From assembly GCA_030066795.1 (NCBI GenBank), contig JASJAW010000040.1, positions 124,001 to 188,000 on the forward strand: a DNA stretch of 64,000 nucleotides. The letters run 5' to 3'. The notes beneath the pieces are model-generated. The model was not told the origin of the DNA, did not search any database, and worked only from the letters and a program-made list of their open reading frames with translations. The stretch's first letter is position 1. Each line of letters begins with the position of its first letter. Below are positions 26,597 through 35,962 of this stretch, piece after piece. A program made the position numbers and the translations under genes. The stretch is from Dinoroseobacter sp. Lineage in GTDB: Bacteria; Pseudomonadota; Alphaproteobacteria; Rhodobacterales; Rhodobacteraceae.

Positions 26597-29239
26597 GTGG
26601 CAGCCGACAAAGTTACGCCGATGATGGCGCAATATCTGGAGATTAAGGATGCGCACCCGGACGCGCTGCTGTTCTACCGGATGGGCGATTTCTACGAGAT
26701 GTTCTTCGACGACGCGGTGGAGGCTGCGGCCGCGCTGGATATTGCGCTGACGAAGCGCGGCAAGCAAGCGGGCGATGACATTCCGATGTGCGGCGTGCCC
26801 GTGCATGCCGCAGAAGGCTATTTGCTCACGCTGATCCGCAAAGGGTTTCGGGTCGGGGTGTGCGAGCAACTCGAAGACCCGGCAGAGGCGAAGAAGCGTG
26901 GCTACAAGGCTGTCGTGAAGCGGGATGTCGTAAGGATTGTAACGCCCGGCACGCTGACAGAAGAAAGCCTGCTCGATGCGCGTCGGCACAACTTCCTCGC
27001 TGCCTTCGCAGAGATAAGGGATGACGGCGCTCTGGCCTGGGTCGATATTTCGACCGGAGAGTTTCGTGTCATGCCATGCACCCGCACCAGGCTTGGGCCG
27101 GAAATGGCGCGCCTCAGCCCGCGAGAGGTGCTTCTTATCGACGGCGACGAAGATCTGCGGGCGCTGATGGAGGATGCAGGCGCAATCGTGGCCCCGCTGG
27201 CTAGGGCAAGCTTTGACAGCGCGTCAGGTGCAGACCGTTTGAAACGGTTGTACAAAGTTGCTGATCTCGATGCCTACGGATCTTTTGATCGTCAGGATCT
27301 TGCCGCGATGGGCGCGATCATTGACTATCTGGAGTTGACCCAGAAAGGAAACCTACCGCTCCTGCGCCCCCCGGTGAAGGAAAGCGGCGCACGGTTGATG
27401 CAGATTGATGCCGCGACCCGCCGAAACCTCGAACTGACCCGCAACCTGTCAGGTGGACGCGAGAATGCACTTCTATCGGTTATTGACCACACCGTCACAG
27501 CAGGCGGCGCGCGCCTTCTGGAACGGCGGATCAGCTCGCCCAGCGCCGACCTAGAGGAGGTTTCAGACCGGTTGGAAGCGGTGACCTTTGCATTCGAGGA
27601 CGTGGCCTTGTCCGAGGATCTTCGGCGAGCGCTGGCACATGTTCCCGATCTGGACCGCGCCTTGTCACGTCTGGCTCTGGATCGGGGCGGACCCCGTGAT
27701 CTTGCAGCCATCCGGGCCGGGTTGGAGCAGGCGGAAACCCTTGCAAAGAGCCTGTCTGACTACGAACTGGGCCCACTTTGGACCCAAGCCGCGCGAGCCC
27801 TTCTCGGCCATGCAACACTCTGCGATCTGCTCCAGGATGCCTTGATCACTGAACCGCCATTGCTGGCCCGCGACGGCGGGTTTATTGCCCCCGGCTACGA
27901 TGATGACCTGGACGAGTTGCGCCAGTTGCGGGACGAAGGGCGTGGTGTAATTGCCGGGCTTCAAGCGGACTATGCGGACGCAACGGGGATTCCATCGCTC
28001 AAAGTGAAGCACAACAACGTGCTGGGCTACTTCATTGAAACCACCGCGACGCATGCCGAGAAAATGCTGGCCCCGCCCTTGTCTGACCGGTTTATTCACC
28101 GCCAAACCACCGCGAACGCCATTCGGTTCACAACCGTCGAACTGAGCGAGCTGGAAACCAAAATCCTGAATGCCGGTGGCGCAGCACTTGCACTTGAAAA
28201 GCAGTTCTTTGAAAAACTACGACGCGCAGTCTTGGATCAATCCGCTCAGCTTTCTGCTTGCGCTCAGGCCCTGTCGACCCTTGATCTGTTCACCTCTTTG
28301 GCGACCACAGCACGGCGGGAAAACTGGGTCCGCCCCAGAATAGACCGATCCCGCGCCTTTGCGGTCACGGGAGGCCGCCATCCTGTCGTGGAGGCTTCGC
28401 TGAAGTCCAGCGGATCGGCTTTCATTGCCAACGACTGTGATTTGTCCGAGGCCAGTGCACCAATCTGGCTGCTCACCGGTCCGAACATGGCGGGTAAGTC
28501 GACCTTCCTCCGCCAGAATGCTTTGATCGCGATCCTTGCCCAGGCCGGAAGCTTTGTGCCTGCCGAGGGCGCGCATATCGGCTTGGTCAGTCAGGTCTTT
28601 TCGCGGGTCGGTGCATCAGATGATCTCGCGCGGGGGCGATCCACTTTCATGGTCGAGATGGTCGAAACCGCGGCCATCCTGAACCAAGCGGACGACCGGG
28701 CATTGGTGATCCTTGATGAAATCGGGCGCGGCACCGCGACTTATGACGGTCTGTCCATCGCCTGGGCCACATTGGAGCATTTGCATGGGGTTAACCGGTG
28801 TCGTGCCCTGTTTGCCACGCACTATCATGAACTGACCACGCTGGCCGGACAACTTCCTGGCGTAGACAACGCCACTGTCGCGGTAAAAGAGTGGGAAGGT
28901 GACGTGATCTTTCTGCACGAGGTCCGCCAAGGTGCGGCGGATCGGTCCTATGGCGTTCAGGTTGCAAAACTGGCGGGCCTTCCGCCCGCCGTAGTTACGC
29001 GCGCGCGCGAAGTTCTGGATCGTTTGGAAAAAGGTGACAGGCAGGGACAGACAGCAACTGCCGACTTACTGGAGGATTTGCCGCTTTTCTCGACGGCTAT
29101 CCCAGAAGCTCCCATCCCTCAATCTTCCGCAAAAGACCCTGTTTTAGAGGCTTTGGACGAGATCAGCCCGGATGAGCTGACCCCGAGAGAAGCGCTCGAT
29201 TTGATCTATCAGCTAAAGACAATCAGCTCTTCGGCGTAG
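26597..29239 (+). CDS. mutS: DNA mismatch repair protein MutS
   Basis: 880 aa. Recognises mismatches and starts methyl-independent repair with MutL in this group. The N-terminal mismatch-reading motif is MGDFYEMFFDDA with the Phe-X-Glu. Walker A is GPNMAGKST, then DDLARGRSTFMVEM, Walker B VILDEIGRGT, and ATHYHELTTL. The GTG at 26597 (VAADKVTPMMAQYLEIK) follows AGGGGGA at 6 bp and gives the usual N-terminus; the open frame upstream to 26444 overlaps the maeB start. Its 3' end overlaps grpE on the other strand by 17 bp. Confidence 0.95.
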   Translation: MAADKVTPMMAQYLEIKDAHPDALLFYRMGDFYEMFFDDAVEAAAALDIALTKRGKQAGDDIPMCGVPVHAAEGYLLTLIRKGFRVGVCEQLEDPAEAKKRGYKAVVKRDVVRIVTPGTLTEESLLDARRHNFLAAFAEIRDDGALAWVDISTGEFRVMPCTRTRLGPEMARLSPREVLLIDGDEDLRALMEDAGAIVAPLARASFDSASGADRLKRLYKVADLDAYGSFDRQDLAAMGAIIDYLELTQKGNLPLLRPPVKESGARLMQIDAATRRNLELTRNLSGGRENALLSVIDHTVTAGGARLLERRISSPSADLEEVSDRLEAVTFAFEDVALSEDLRRALAHVPDLDRALSRLALDRGGPRDLAAIRAGLEQAETLAKSLSDYELGPLWTQAARALLGHATLCDLLQDALITEPPLLARDGGFIAPGYDDDLDELRQLRDEGRGVIAGLQADYADATGIPSLKVKHNNVLGYFIETTATHAEKMLAPPLSDRFIHRQTTANAIRFTTVELSELETKILNAGGAALALEKQFFEKLRRAVLDQSAQLSACAQALSTLDLFTSLATTARRENWVRPRIDRSRAFAVTGGRHPVVEASLKSSGSAFIANDCDLSEASAPIWLLTGPNMAGKSTFLRQNALIAILAQAGSFVPAEGAHIGLVSQVFSRVGASDDLARGRSTFMVEMVETAAILNQADDRALVILDEIGRGTATYDGLSIAWATLEHLHGVNRCRALFATHYHELTTLAGQLPGVDNATVAVKEWEGDVIFLHEVRQGAADRSYGVQVAKLAGLPPAVVTRAREVLDRLEKGDRQGQTATADLLEDLPLFSTAIPEAPIPQSSAKDPVLEALDEISPDELTPREALDLIYQLKTISSSA

Positions 29240-29804
29240 ACGACACACCAACCTGTGCCGGGCGCAGAAGCCGGTCGTGCAACTCGAACCCTTCGACCAT
29301 GACCTGTATGATGTGACCGTGAGGCACGTTGGGCACCGGCGCTTCGAACATCGCCTGGTGCAGCTGCGGGTCGAATGCATCTCCAACATCGGGCGCGATC
29401 GGCCGGATACCGTGCTTACCGAACACGTTCAGAAGCTCGCGCAAAGTCAGCTCTACGCCTTCGATCACGCCACCAGCAACTTCCTTGCTCTGCTCATCCG
29501 CCGCATCGAGGGCACGACGCAGATTGTCGAACACCGGGAGCATGTCACGGGCGAGTTTAGAACCGCCGTATTGCTCTGCCTCTCGGCGATCCCGCTCCCC
29601 GCGCTTACGAATGTTCTCCGCCTCGGCCAACGCGCGCATCAACCGGTCTTTCAGCTCGTCGCGCTCCGCCACTACAGCGTCGACCCCTGCGGAAGGGCCA
29701 TCGCCGAGCGCGTCTTCAAGTTCCGCCGCTTCGGCTTCTTCCTCGGCTGCAATTTCTGCATCCACCTGGGCGAAGATGTCTTCTTCGGTCTTGGGATCGC
29801 TCAT
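29223..29804 (-). CDS. grpE: GrpE, DnaK nucleotide exchange factor
   Basis: 193 aa. An acidic N-terminus (EEDIFAQVDAEIAAEEEAEAAELEDA, over residues 7-32) leads to a long dimerising helix (VAERDELKDRLMRALAEAENIRKR, over two runs) and a C-terminal beta domain with PDVGDAFDPQLHQAM and VPHGHIIQVMVEGFELHDRLLRPAQV. The ATG at 29804 is chosen since AAGGA lies 9 bp upstream; the ATG at 29813 has none. It follows hrcA by 13 bp, an hrcA-grpE heat-shock unit. Confidence 0.93.
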   Translation of the reverse strand: MSDPKTEEDIFAQVDAEIAAEEEAEAAELEDALGDGPSAGVDAVVAERDELKDRLMRALAEAENIRKRGERDRREAEQYGGSKLARDMLPVFDNLRRALDAADEQSKEVAGGVIEGVELTLRELLNVFGKHGIRPIAPDVGDAFDPQLHQAMFEAPVPNVPHGHIIQVMVEGFELHDRLLRPAQVGVSSTPKS

Positions 29805-29817
29805 ATTGCTCATTCCT

Positions 29818-30885
29818 TCATGCCCGATCAGCAATCAGCTTACCCATAAGCTGTGCTGTGTATTCCACCACCGGTACCACCCGCCCGTAATTGAGTCGGG
29901 TTGGGCCAATCACGCCCACAGCACCAATGATCTTTCGATCAGCGTTCATATATGGACTGACCACCAGAGAGGAACCCGAAAGTGAAAAAAGCTTGTTCTC
30001 GGAACCAATAAAAATGCGCACACCTTCGCCGTCTTCGGCCAAAGAAAGGAACTCAGCGATGTCGCGCTTGCGTTCGAGATCGTCAAACAGCTCCCTGACC
30101 CTTTCTAAATCTTCAGGATCCGGCCCCTCGCCCAAAAGATTCGCGCGACCCCGCACGATCAGTCGCTCGCTCGAATCGCCCTGATTGTCCCAGATCGCCG
30201 CGCCTGTTTCGACCAGCGTCCGCGCGAGCATGTCCAGTTGCTGGCGACGAGTCTCGATTTCTGAACGAATTACTCCGGCCAGCTCGGACAGAGTTCGACC
30301 CTCGGCAACGGCATTCAGAAAGTTGGCCGCCTCGCGCATAGACGATGGTGTCTGTCCAATTGGCGGGGTGAAGACACGGTTTTCAACATGCCCATCGGCG
30401 AAAACCAACACCACAAGCGCTCGATCCGGGCCAAGGCTCACAAATTCAATGTGCTTGATCGGTGCTTCGTATTTCGGTGCAAGAACAAGACTCGCCCCTT
30501 GGGTAATGCCCGACAGGGCCGAGCCGACGCGACTCAACAAACCATCTACATCCGAAGTTTCCTGCGCAGAGGACTCTATTTGAGCGCGGTCGTCATCTGA
30601 CAGATTCGGAACCTCCAGAAGTCCATCGACGAAAAGGCGCAGACCAAGCTGCGTCGGGATGCGCCCGGCAGAAATATGCGGGCTATCGAGCAGGCCAAGA
30701 AACTCTAAGTCCTGCATGACATTCCGGATTGTCGCCGCCGATACCTGCTCCGTCATTGACCGTGTCAGCGTACGGCTTCCAACCGGATCGCCCGTACTCA
30801 GATACCCTTCGACCACGCGGCGAAAAACCTCCCGCGAGCGGTCGTTCATCTCGGTGATCAACTTAGCAGTGTCTTTGGTTGTCAT
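29818..30885 (-). CDS. hrcA: HrcA, heat-inducible transcription repressor
   Basis: 355 aa. Repressor of groESL and related heat-shock genes at CIRCE elements. The N-terminal winged helix contains VGSRTLTRSMTEQVSAATIRNVMQDLEFLGLLDSP (over residues 33-67), HISAGRIPTQLGLRLFVDG follows, then a GAF-like domain, ending GVIGPTRLNYGRVVPVVEYTAQL. The ATG at 30885 (MTTKDTAKLITEMNDRSRE) fits the family. No classical CIRCE is seen upstream, but another inverted repeat is. Confidence 0.94.
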   Translation of the reverse strand: MTTKDTAKLITEMNDRSREVFRRVVEGYLSTGDPVGSRTLTRSMTEQVSAATIRNVMQDLEFLGLLDSPHISAGRIPTQLGLRLFVDGLLEVPNLSDDDRAQIESSAQETSDVDGLLSRVGSALSGITQGASLVLAPKYEAPIKHIEFVSLGPDRALVVLVFADGHVENRVFTPPIGQTPSSMREAANFLNAVAEGRTLSELAGVIRSEIETRRQQLDMLARTLVETGAAIWDNQGDSSERLIVRGRANLLGEGPDPEDLERVRELFDDLERKRDIAEFLSLAEDGEGVRIFIGSENKLFSLSGSSLVVSPYMNADRKIIGAVGVIGPTRLNYGRVVPVVEYTAQLMGKLIADRA

Positions 30886-30947
30886 TTCGGAAGCCTGTGA
30901 AGGACAAAATAGGGTGAGTCCGAAGCGGTGGCGACCATTATTTCGGG

Positions 30948-30975
30948 TTGGCAAGTGACGTCAACGACTTGCCAA
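30948..30975. promoter_or_regulatory. Inverted repeat in the hrcA-rph divergent promoter region
   Basis: TTGGCAAGT (30948-30956), 10 bp, ACTTGCCAA (30967-30975), perfect 9-bp arms. It has the CIRCE geometry (9-9-9) apart from one extra spacer base, but the arms differ from the CIRCE consensus TTAGCACTC/GAGTGCTAA. It may be an operator for hrcA or rph. The regulator is unknown. Confidence 0.55.
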
Positions 30976-31021
30976 ACAGATAGGCACGCGGGTATCTGGC
31001 GCAAAGAGCGAAAGGACTATT

Positions 31022-31735
31022 ATGCGACCCTCCGGTAGAGCCACAGACGAGATGCGCCCCGTTTTGATCGAAACGGACTACACCAAACACGCCGCCGGCT
31101 CGGTTTTGATTTCAGCCGGGGATACCAAAGTTCTTTGCACCGCATCTATAGAAGAACGCGTACCACCATTTCTGCGGAATTCAGGGTTGGGATGGGTCAC
31201 AGCTGAGTATGGCATGCTGCCCGGCGCGACCCATAGCCGTGTGCGTCGTGAAGCATCATCCGGCAAGCAATCTGGTCGGACACAAGAAATCCAGCGTTTG
31301 ATCGGCCGGAGTTTGCGAGCCGGTGTTGACCGGGTCGCTCTTGGCGAACGTCAGATTACGGTGGATTGCGATGTCATTCAGGCTGACGGCGGAACGCGGT
31401 GTGCCTCGATCACAGGTTCTTGGGTTGCACTTCGACTTGCCGTTAACAAGCTTATGAAGGCCGGAGATGTGATTTCGGACCCCCTTATGGACCATGTCGC
31501 TGCCGTCAGTTGCGGGATCTATGCCGGACAACCGGTTCTCGATTTGGACTACGCTGAAGATTCGGAGGCCGGAACGGATGCGAATTTTGTCATGACCGGA
31601 ACCGGTGGAATGATCGAGGTGCAAGGAAGCGCGGAAGGTGCGCCGTTTTCCCGTGACGCAATGAACAACCTCATGGATCTTGCGGAAAAGGGTGTAGCTG
31701 AGCTGGTTGCTGCGCAAAAGGCGGCAATCGGCTGA
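31022..31735 (+). CDS. rph: Ribonuclease PH
   Basis: 237 aa. Phosphorolytic 3'-5' exoribonuclease that trims tRNA 3' ends. Typical [14 protein letters not shown] start, then [31 protein letters not shown] and a phosphate-binding [35 protein letters not shown] (split), and [20 protein letters not shown]. Full length. The stop and the next ATG share a base (TGATG), coupling it to rdgB. Confidence 0.96.
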   Translation: MRPSGRATDEMRPVLIETDYTKHAAGSVLISAGDTKVLCTASIEERVPPFLRNSGLGWVTAEYGMLPGATHSRVRREASSGKQSGRTQEIQRLIGRSLRAGVDRVALGERQITVDCDVIQADGGTRCASITGSWVALRLAVNKLMKAGDVISDPLMDHVAAVSCGIYAGQPVLDLDYAEDSEAGTDANFVMTGTGGMIEVQGSAEGAPFSRDAMNNLMDLAEKGVAELVAAQKAAIG

Positions 31736-32343
31736 TGCGAAAATTCACCGGGAGCGAGCTTCTTGTGGCAAGCCACAACACTGGAAAGATCGAGGAAATC
31801 GCGCATCTACTGGAACCATTCGGGATCACCGTGCGAGCGGCATCTGAGTTTGGCCTCGACGAGCCGGAAGAGACGGAAACCACATTTGTCGGTAATGCGC
31901 GGATCAAAGCTCATCATGCGGCCAAGGCAACTGGGCTTCCAGCCTTGGCAGACGACAGTGGTCTTTCGGTCGATGCGTTGGATGGCGATCCCGGTGTGTA
32001 TACCGCCGATTGGGCCGAAACCGGTGAGGGCCGCGATTTCGTCATGGCGATGGGCAAAGTTCACGACGCTTTGCTGACACGCGGAGCGAAGCAACCTTGG
32101 TCAGCCAAGTTCTGCTGCACATTGGTGCTGGCCTGGCCAGATGGCCACGACAACGTGTTTCCGGGCGAAGTACACGGCACAATCAGCTGGCCTCCGCGCG
32201 GTAGAAACGGACATGGTTACGACCCGATTTTCATAGCCAATGGTCACTCGATCACCTTCGGCGAGATGGATCGCTGGGAGAAAAACAAGATGAGCCATCG
32301 CGCGGATGCATTCGAGAAACTTACATCCGCCCTGGGAGCGTGA
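31735..32343 (+). CDS. rdgB: RdgB/HAM1 non-canonical purine NTP pyrophosphatase
   Basis: 202 aa. Hydrolyses (d)ITP and XTP to monophosphates, keeping deaminated purines out of DNA and RNA. Signatures are LLVASHNTGKIEEI, FVGNARIKAHHAAKATGLPALADDSGL (split), and GHGYDPIFIANGHSITFGEM. It is coupled to rph upstream and lies 3 bp ahead of the Rid gene. Confidence 0.95.
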   Translation: MRKFTGSELLVASHNTGKIEEIAHLLEPFGITVRAASEFGLDEPEETETTFVGNARIKAHHAAKATGLPALADDSGLSVDALDGDPGVYTADWAETGEGRDFVMAMGKVHDALLTRGAKQPWSAKFCCTLVLAWPDGHDNVFPGEVHGTISWPPRGRNGHGYDPIFIANGHSITFGEMDRWEKNKMSHRADAFEKLTSALGA

Positions 32344-32346
32344 TCC

Positions 32347-32727
32347 ATGCGACGTCTGATCTCCACCGGATCTCCGTTTGAAAAAGAGATCGGCTACTCG
32401 CGCGCGGTCGTGACCGGAAACCACTGCTTCGTCTCCGGCGTTACTGGGTACAACTACGCCTCGATGACATTGCCCGAAGATGTGGCTGAGCAAACAAGGA
32501 ACTGCCTCAATACGATTGAGCAGGTATTGTCCGAAGCCGGGTTTGGGATGCGTGACCTGGTACGGATGCGTTACATCATCCCAGACCGGGCTTTTGTTCG
32601 GTACATCAAACCTGTTCTTGGTGCGCGACTTGGGGTCATCCAACCCGCAGCCACGATGATCATCGCTGGGCTGATGGAGCCGGAAATGAAGATCGAGATC
32701 GAAGCCACCGCCATGAAGGACACCTAA
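32347..32727 (+). CDS. RidA-like (YjgF/UK114 family) protein lacking the catalytic Arg
   Basis: 126 aa. Rid fold, with VSGVTGYNY, AEQTRNCLNTIEQVLSEAG and the C-terminal KIEIEATAM. In canonical RidA imine deaminase an Arg sits in VARLPKD just before KIEIEA; here the aligned stretch is IAGLMEPEM, a Gly in its place. It may therefore belong to a Rid subfamily without 2-iminobutanoate deaminase activity. It sits in the rph-rdgB-hemW operon, 3-5 bp from each neighbour. Confidence 0.85.
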   Translation: MRRLISTGSPFEKEIGYSRAVVTGNHCFVSGVTGYNYASMTLPEDVAEQTRNCLNTIEQVLSEAGFGMRDLVRMRYIIPDRAFVRYIKPVLGARLGVIQPAATMIIAGLMEPEMKIEIEATAMKDT

Positions 32728-32731
32728 ACGC

Positions 32732-33889
32732 GTGGAAAATTGGCAAATCGGCGGGTTTGGGATCTACATCCATTGGCCGTTTTGCGCCGCAAAATGCCCC
32801 TATTGTGATTTCAACAGTCATGTGCGCGCTGAAGTTGATCACGCAGCTTGGAAAAGAGCTTTAATAAATGAAATCAATGGCTTAAAAGACTCCACCGATC
32901 ATCAGATCGTATCCTCCGTTTTTTTTGGTGGCGGAACGCCGTCATTGATGGACCCCACGACCGTCGCCGAAGTAATCGAAGCAATCCGCGCAGGCTGGCG
33001 CACCGCAAATAACCTTGAAATCACATTGGAAGCGAATCCGGGGTCTGTGGAAGCGGATCGATTCAAAGCATATGCAGAGGCTGGTGTTACGCGCGTCTCC
33101 ATGGGCGTGCAGGCGTTAAATGACACCGATCTGAAGGCGCTCGGTCGGGTACATTCCGTTGCCGACGCGCGCAGAGCTTTTGATATCGCGAAATCTGCCT
33201 TCTCATCGGTAAGTTTCGATCTGATTTACGCGCGTCAGAATCAAACCCTTTCTGATTGGCGATCCGAGCTTTTAGAAGCCCTCGAGATGGCGGTTGACCA
33301 TCTATCGCTTTACCAGCTCACGATCGAACAAGGGACAGCATTTGGGGATCGGTTCAATCGTGGAAAACTGCGCGGGCTTCCGCCGGATGATCTTGCGGCG
33401 GACATGTATGAGATTACGCAGGAGATTTGTGATCGCTTCGGTATGCCAGCCTACGAGATATCCAACCATGCGAAGGCTGGGGCCCAATCGCATCACAATC
33501 TGATCTATTGGCGTGGTGGCGATTATTTGGGCATTGGACCTGGTGCGCATGGGCGGCTAACCCTCGGCGGAACACGGTTTGCAACCGAAACGCTCAAACG
33601 TCCAGAAGCCTGGCTGGAGGCTGTGAGTTCCAAAGGAACCGGCGAATTAGCCCGAACAGTATTGAGCCAAGCCGACATTGCGAACGAATACGTGATGATG
33701 GGACTCCGCTTGTCGGAGGGTATTTCGCTGGACCGTTTCAAGAATCTCGCAGGTCAGCGCCTTTCATCAGCGGCAATGGAAAAGCTAAGTCACCTTGGTA
33801 TGGTCGAATTGATTGATGACAGATTGCGTGTCACACCTCAGGGACGGCTTGTCTTGAACGCCGTTATCAAGGAGCTACTGGTAAGCTGA
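32732..33889 (+). CDS. hemW: HemW, radical SAM heme chaperone (formerly HemN-like)
   Basis: 385 aa from a GTG start at 32732. The radical SAM motif is CAAKCPYCDF (CX3CX2C) near residue 19, with YIHWPFCAAKC preceding it. SSVFFGGGTPSL and VSMGVQALND follow, and YEISNHAKAG and YLGIGPGAHG in the C-terminal part fit HemW. Members of this class lack the extra Cys of true HemN oxidases and are thought to insert or handle heme; the distinction is from the family, not from an assay. It ends 1 bp before ybaN. Confidence 0.92.
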   Translation: MENWQIGGFGIYIHWPFCAAKCPYCDFNSHVRAEVDHAAWKRALINEINGLKDSTDHQIVSSVFFGGGTPSLMDPTTVAEVIEAIRAGWRTANNLEITLEANPGSVEADRFKAYAEAGVTRVSMGVQALNDTDLKALGRVHSVADARRAFDIAKSAFSSVSFDLIYARQNQTLSDWRSELLEALEMAVDHLSLYQLTIEQGTAFGDRFNRGKLRGLPPDDLAADMYEITQEICDRFGMPAYEISNHAKAGAQSHHNLIYWRGGDYLGIGPGAHGRLTLGGTRFATETLKRPEAWLEAVSSKGTGELARTVLSQADIANEYVMMGLRLSEGISLDRFKNLAGQRLSSAAMEKLSHLGMVELIDDRLRVTPQGRLVLNAVIKELLVS

Positions 33890-33890
33890 C

Positions 33891-34244
33891 ATGCGATATC
33901 TGTGGATCGCATCCGGATTCCTAACGCTCTGCTTTGCAGTGATCGGAATTTTTCTTCCACTCTGGCCAACAGTCCCGTTCCTGCTGCTTTCCGCTTTCTG
34001 TTTTGCACGTGGCTCAGCAAGGCTGCATGCCTGGTTGATCACCCATCCGAGATTTGGACCACCAATCAACAACTGGATGGAACGGGGCGCAATTGGAATT
34101 AGCTCCAAGATATTTGCTACGGTCTCTCTGATCGCGACGCTGTCCGTCTCCATCGCCCTTGACTTAAGCAGCACCATCTTGGCTATCCAAGCCGTAATAC
34201 TCGGTGCTGTTGCTATTTTTATCTGGTCCCGGCCCAGCGCGTAA
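33891..34244 (+). CDS. YbaN/DUF454 small inner-membrane protein
   Basis: 117 aa. Starts MRYLWIASGFLTLCFAVIGI, then the DUF454 hallmark FLPLWPTVPFLLLSAFCFARGS and LHAWLITHPRFGPPINNW, with three or four hydrophobic helices. The function of this family is not known. It is the last gene of the rph operon, and its stop abuts the parB stop on the other strand (34244/34245). Confidence 0.9.
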   Translation: MRYLWIASGFLTLCFAVIGIFLPLWPTVPFLLLSAFCFARGSARLHAWLITHPRFGPPINNWMERGAIGISSKIFATVSLIATLSVSIALDLSSTILAIQAVILGAVAIFIWSRPSA

Positions 34245-35150
34245 TCAGCGGCTTAGCAGTCTGCACAAGCTGTCGAGTTGATCGAAGTCCTTGTAGTCGA
34301 TGGACAACTTGCCATTCGTGCCACTCGCAGAATGATCGATTGACACTCTCATACCCAACGTCGCCGACAAGTCGGCTTCTAATGCGCGTGTGTCCGCGTC
34401 TTTCTCGGATCTGGCTGTATCTTTTGGCGCTGTTGGCCCCTGAGAGCCGGCGCCACCTTTTGCAAGGCGCTCAGTTTCTCTCACCGATAATCCCTGGACG
34501 ACGACTTTCTTAGCCAGATCCTCCGGATTCTCCGAAGTGATCAGCGCACGCGCATGCCCCACGCTTAGCTCGCCGTTTTGTAAGAACGCCAACACCGAAG
34601 ATGGAAGCCCCAAAAGCCGCATCATATTCGCGATATGACTTCGGCTTTTTCCAAGCGCTTGCGCGAGGCGCTCTTGCGTGTGGCCGAACTGATCCATCAG
34701 CTGCTTGTACCCGCTGGCTTCTTCCACAGGGTTCAGATCAGCACGCTGAATGTTCTCAATAATAGCAACTTCTAGAACTTCAGTATCCGACAGCTCTCGA
34801 ATTAAAACTGGTACCGTATGGAGTCGGGCACGCTGCGCCGCTCGCCACCGTCGTTCGCCGGCAACGATTTGGAATCCTTCCGTGATCTCAGGATCGGGCC
34901 TGACGATCAAAGGTTGAAGAATTCCTTTCTCAGAAATTGACGCTGTGAGATTATCCAGGTCTTCTTCGCCAAAAGATCTCCGCGGTTGATCTGGATTAGC
35001 TCGCAACATCTCTATCGGAACTTCTGTTGCCGGTTTCACTTCAATCTGCGCGGCACCTGTTACGTCAGTTGCGGAAATATCCACGTCTGCCATCAAGGCA
35101 GACAAGCCACGCCCCAACCCTTTTCGATCTTTGCTCTTCTTGTCGCTCAT
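34245..35150 (-). CDS. parB: ParB chromosome partitioning protein
   Basis: 301 aa. Binds parS and spreads to form the origin partition complex; CTP switch family. The N-terminus has GLGRGLSALMADV, then IVAGERRWRAAQRA (the CTP-binding GERRxRA box), a helix-turn-helix around TQERLAQALGKSRSHIANMM, and a C-terminal dimerisation end IDYKDFDQLDSLCRLL. The start is taken at the ATG at 35150 with AGGA 6 bp upstream; a GTG at 35153 is the alternative. It overlaps the parA stop. Confidence 0.96.
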   Translation of the reverse strand: MSDKKSKDRKGLGRGLSALMADVDISATDVTGAAQIEVKPATEVPIEMLRANPDQPRRSFGEEDLDNLTASISEKGILQPLIVRPDPEITEGFQIVAGERRWRAAQRARLHTVPVLIRELSDTEVLEVAIIENIQRADLNPVEEASGYKQLMDQFGHTQERLAQALGKSRSHIANMMRLLGLPSSVLAFLQNGELSVGHARALITSENPEDLAKKVVVQGLSVRETERLAKGGAGSQGPTAPKDTARSEKDADTRALEADLSATLGMRVSIDHSASGTNGKLSIDYKDFDQLDSLCRLLSR

Positions 35151-35962
35151 CACGCGTCCTGCCTCACAGCTGTGTGCCGGGTCAACATCTCGTCCGCCAA
35201 GTCCACATATGCGCGCGACCCCAAAGAGGTAGGATCGTACTTAATCACCGGCATCGAGAACGATGGCGCTTCACTGACCCTGACATTCCGTGGAATAACT
35301 GTATCAAATACAAGCTCGCCCAGCGTGTCGCGGGCATCTTGCTCAACCTGCCGGGACAAATTATTTCGCCGATCGTACATGGTCAAAACGACACCCTCGA
35401 TGCGCAGTTTTGGATTTGCGGTTTCTCGCACCTGCCGGATTGTAAGCATCAATTGGGATAACCCTTCCAGCGCAAAAAACTCAGACTGCAGAGGCACGAG
35501 CACTGAGTCAGCAGCAACCATCGCATTGATAGTCAAAAGATTAAGCGAGGGCGGACAGTCGATGAGCACATAATCAATATCCAAAGGAAGCCTGTGCAGC
35601 TGGGTCAAAGCGGTCCGCAAGCGAAACACACGACGACTGTTTGAGACCAATTCAATATCAGCTGAACTTAAATCAGTTGTCGCAGGGGCGATCATCAAGC
35701 CAGTTACGGATGTTTCACGTGAAACATCGCTAAGCGGCGCATCCTCGATCAAGAGATCATATGTTGTCAGCGTGCGGTTATCCGGGAAAATTCCAAGACC
35801 AGTCGATGCGTTTCCCTGTGGATCCATATCGAGGATCAGCACATTCTTTCCATGACCGGTCAGTGCGGTTGCCAAGTTAATTGCTGTCGTTGTTTTTCCA
35901 ACTCCGCCTTTCTGATTGGCGACCGCTATGATCTTTGGCTTCTTTACCGCTCGCTCAGACAC
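35150..35962 (-). CDS. parA: ParA chromosome partitioning ATPase
   Basis: 270 aa from GTG at 35962. Walker-type ATPase of the MinD/ParA class that pulls ParB-parS complexes. Deviant Walker A NQKGGVGKTTTAINLA, then LILDMDPQGNASTGLG, YVLIDCPPSL, and EFFALEGLSQL. GTG has AAAGGAG at 7 bp upstream. Inside the gene a perfect parS (35711-35726) encodes DVSRET. It overlaps rsmG by 8 bp. Confidence 0.96.
   Translation of the reverse strand: MSERAVKKPKIIAVANQKGGVGKTTTAINLATALTGHGKNVLILDMDPQGNASTGLGIFPDNRTLTTYDLLIEDAPLSDVSRETSVTGLMIAPATTDLSSADIELVSNSRRVFRLRTALTQLHRLPLDIDYVLIDCPPSLNLLTINAMVAADSVLVPLQSEFFALEGLSQLMLTIRQVRETANPKLRIEGVVLTMYDRRNNLSRQVEQDARDTLGELVFDTVIPRNVRVSEAPSFSMPVIKYDPTSLGSRAYVDLADEMLTRHTAVRQDA
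35711..35726. promoter_or_regulatory. parS centromere site, inside parA
   Basis: TGTTTCACGTGAAACA, an exact match to the 16-bp chromosomal parS consensus bound by ParB. Read on the coding strand it contributes VSRET in parA. Confidence 0.95.
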
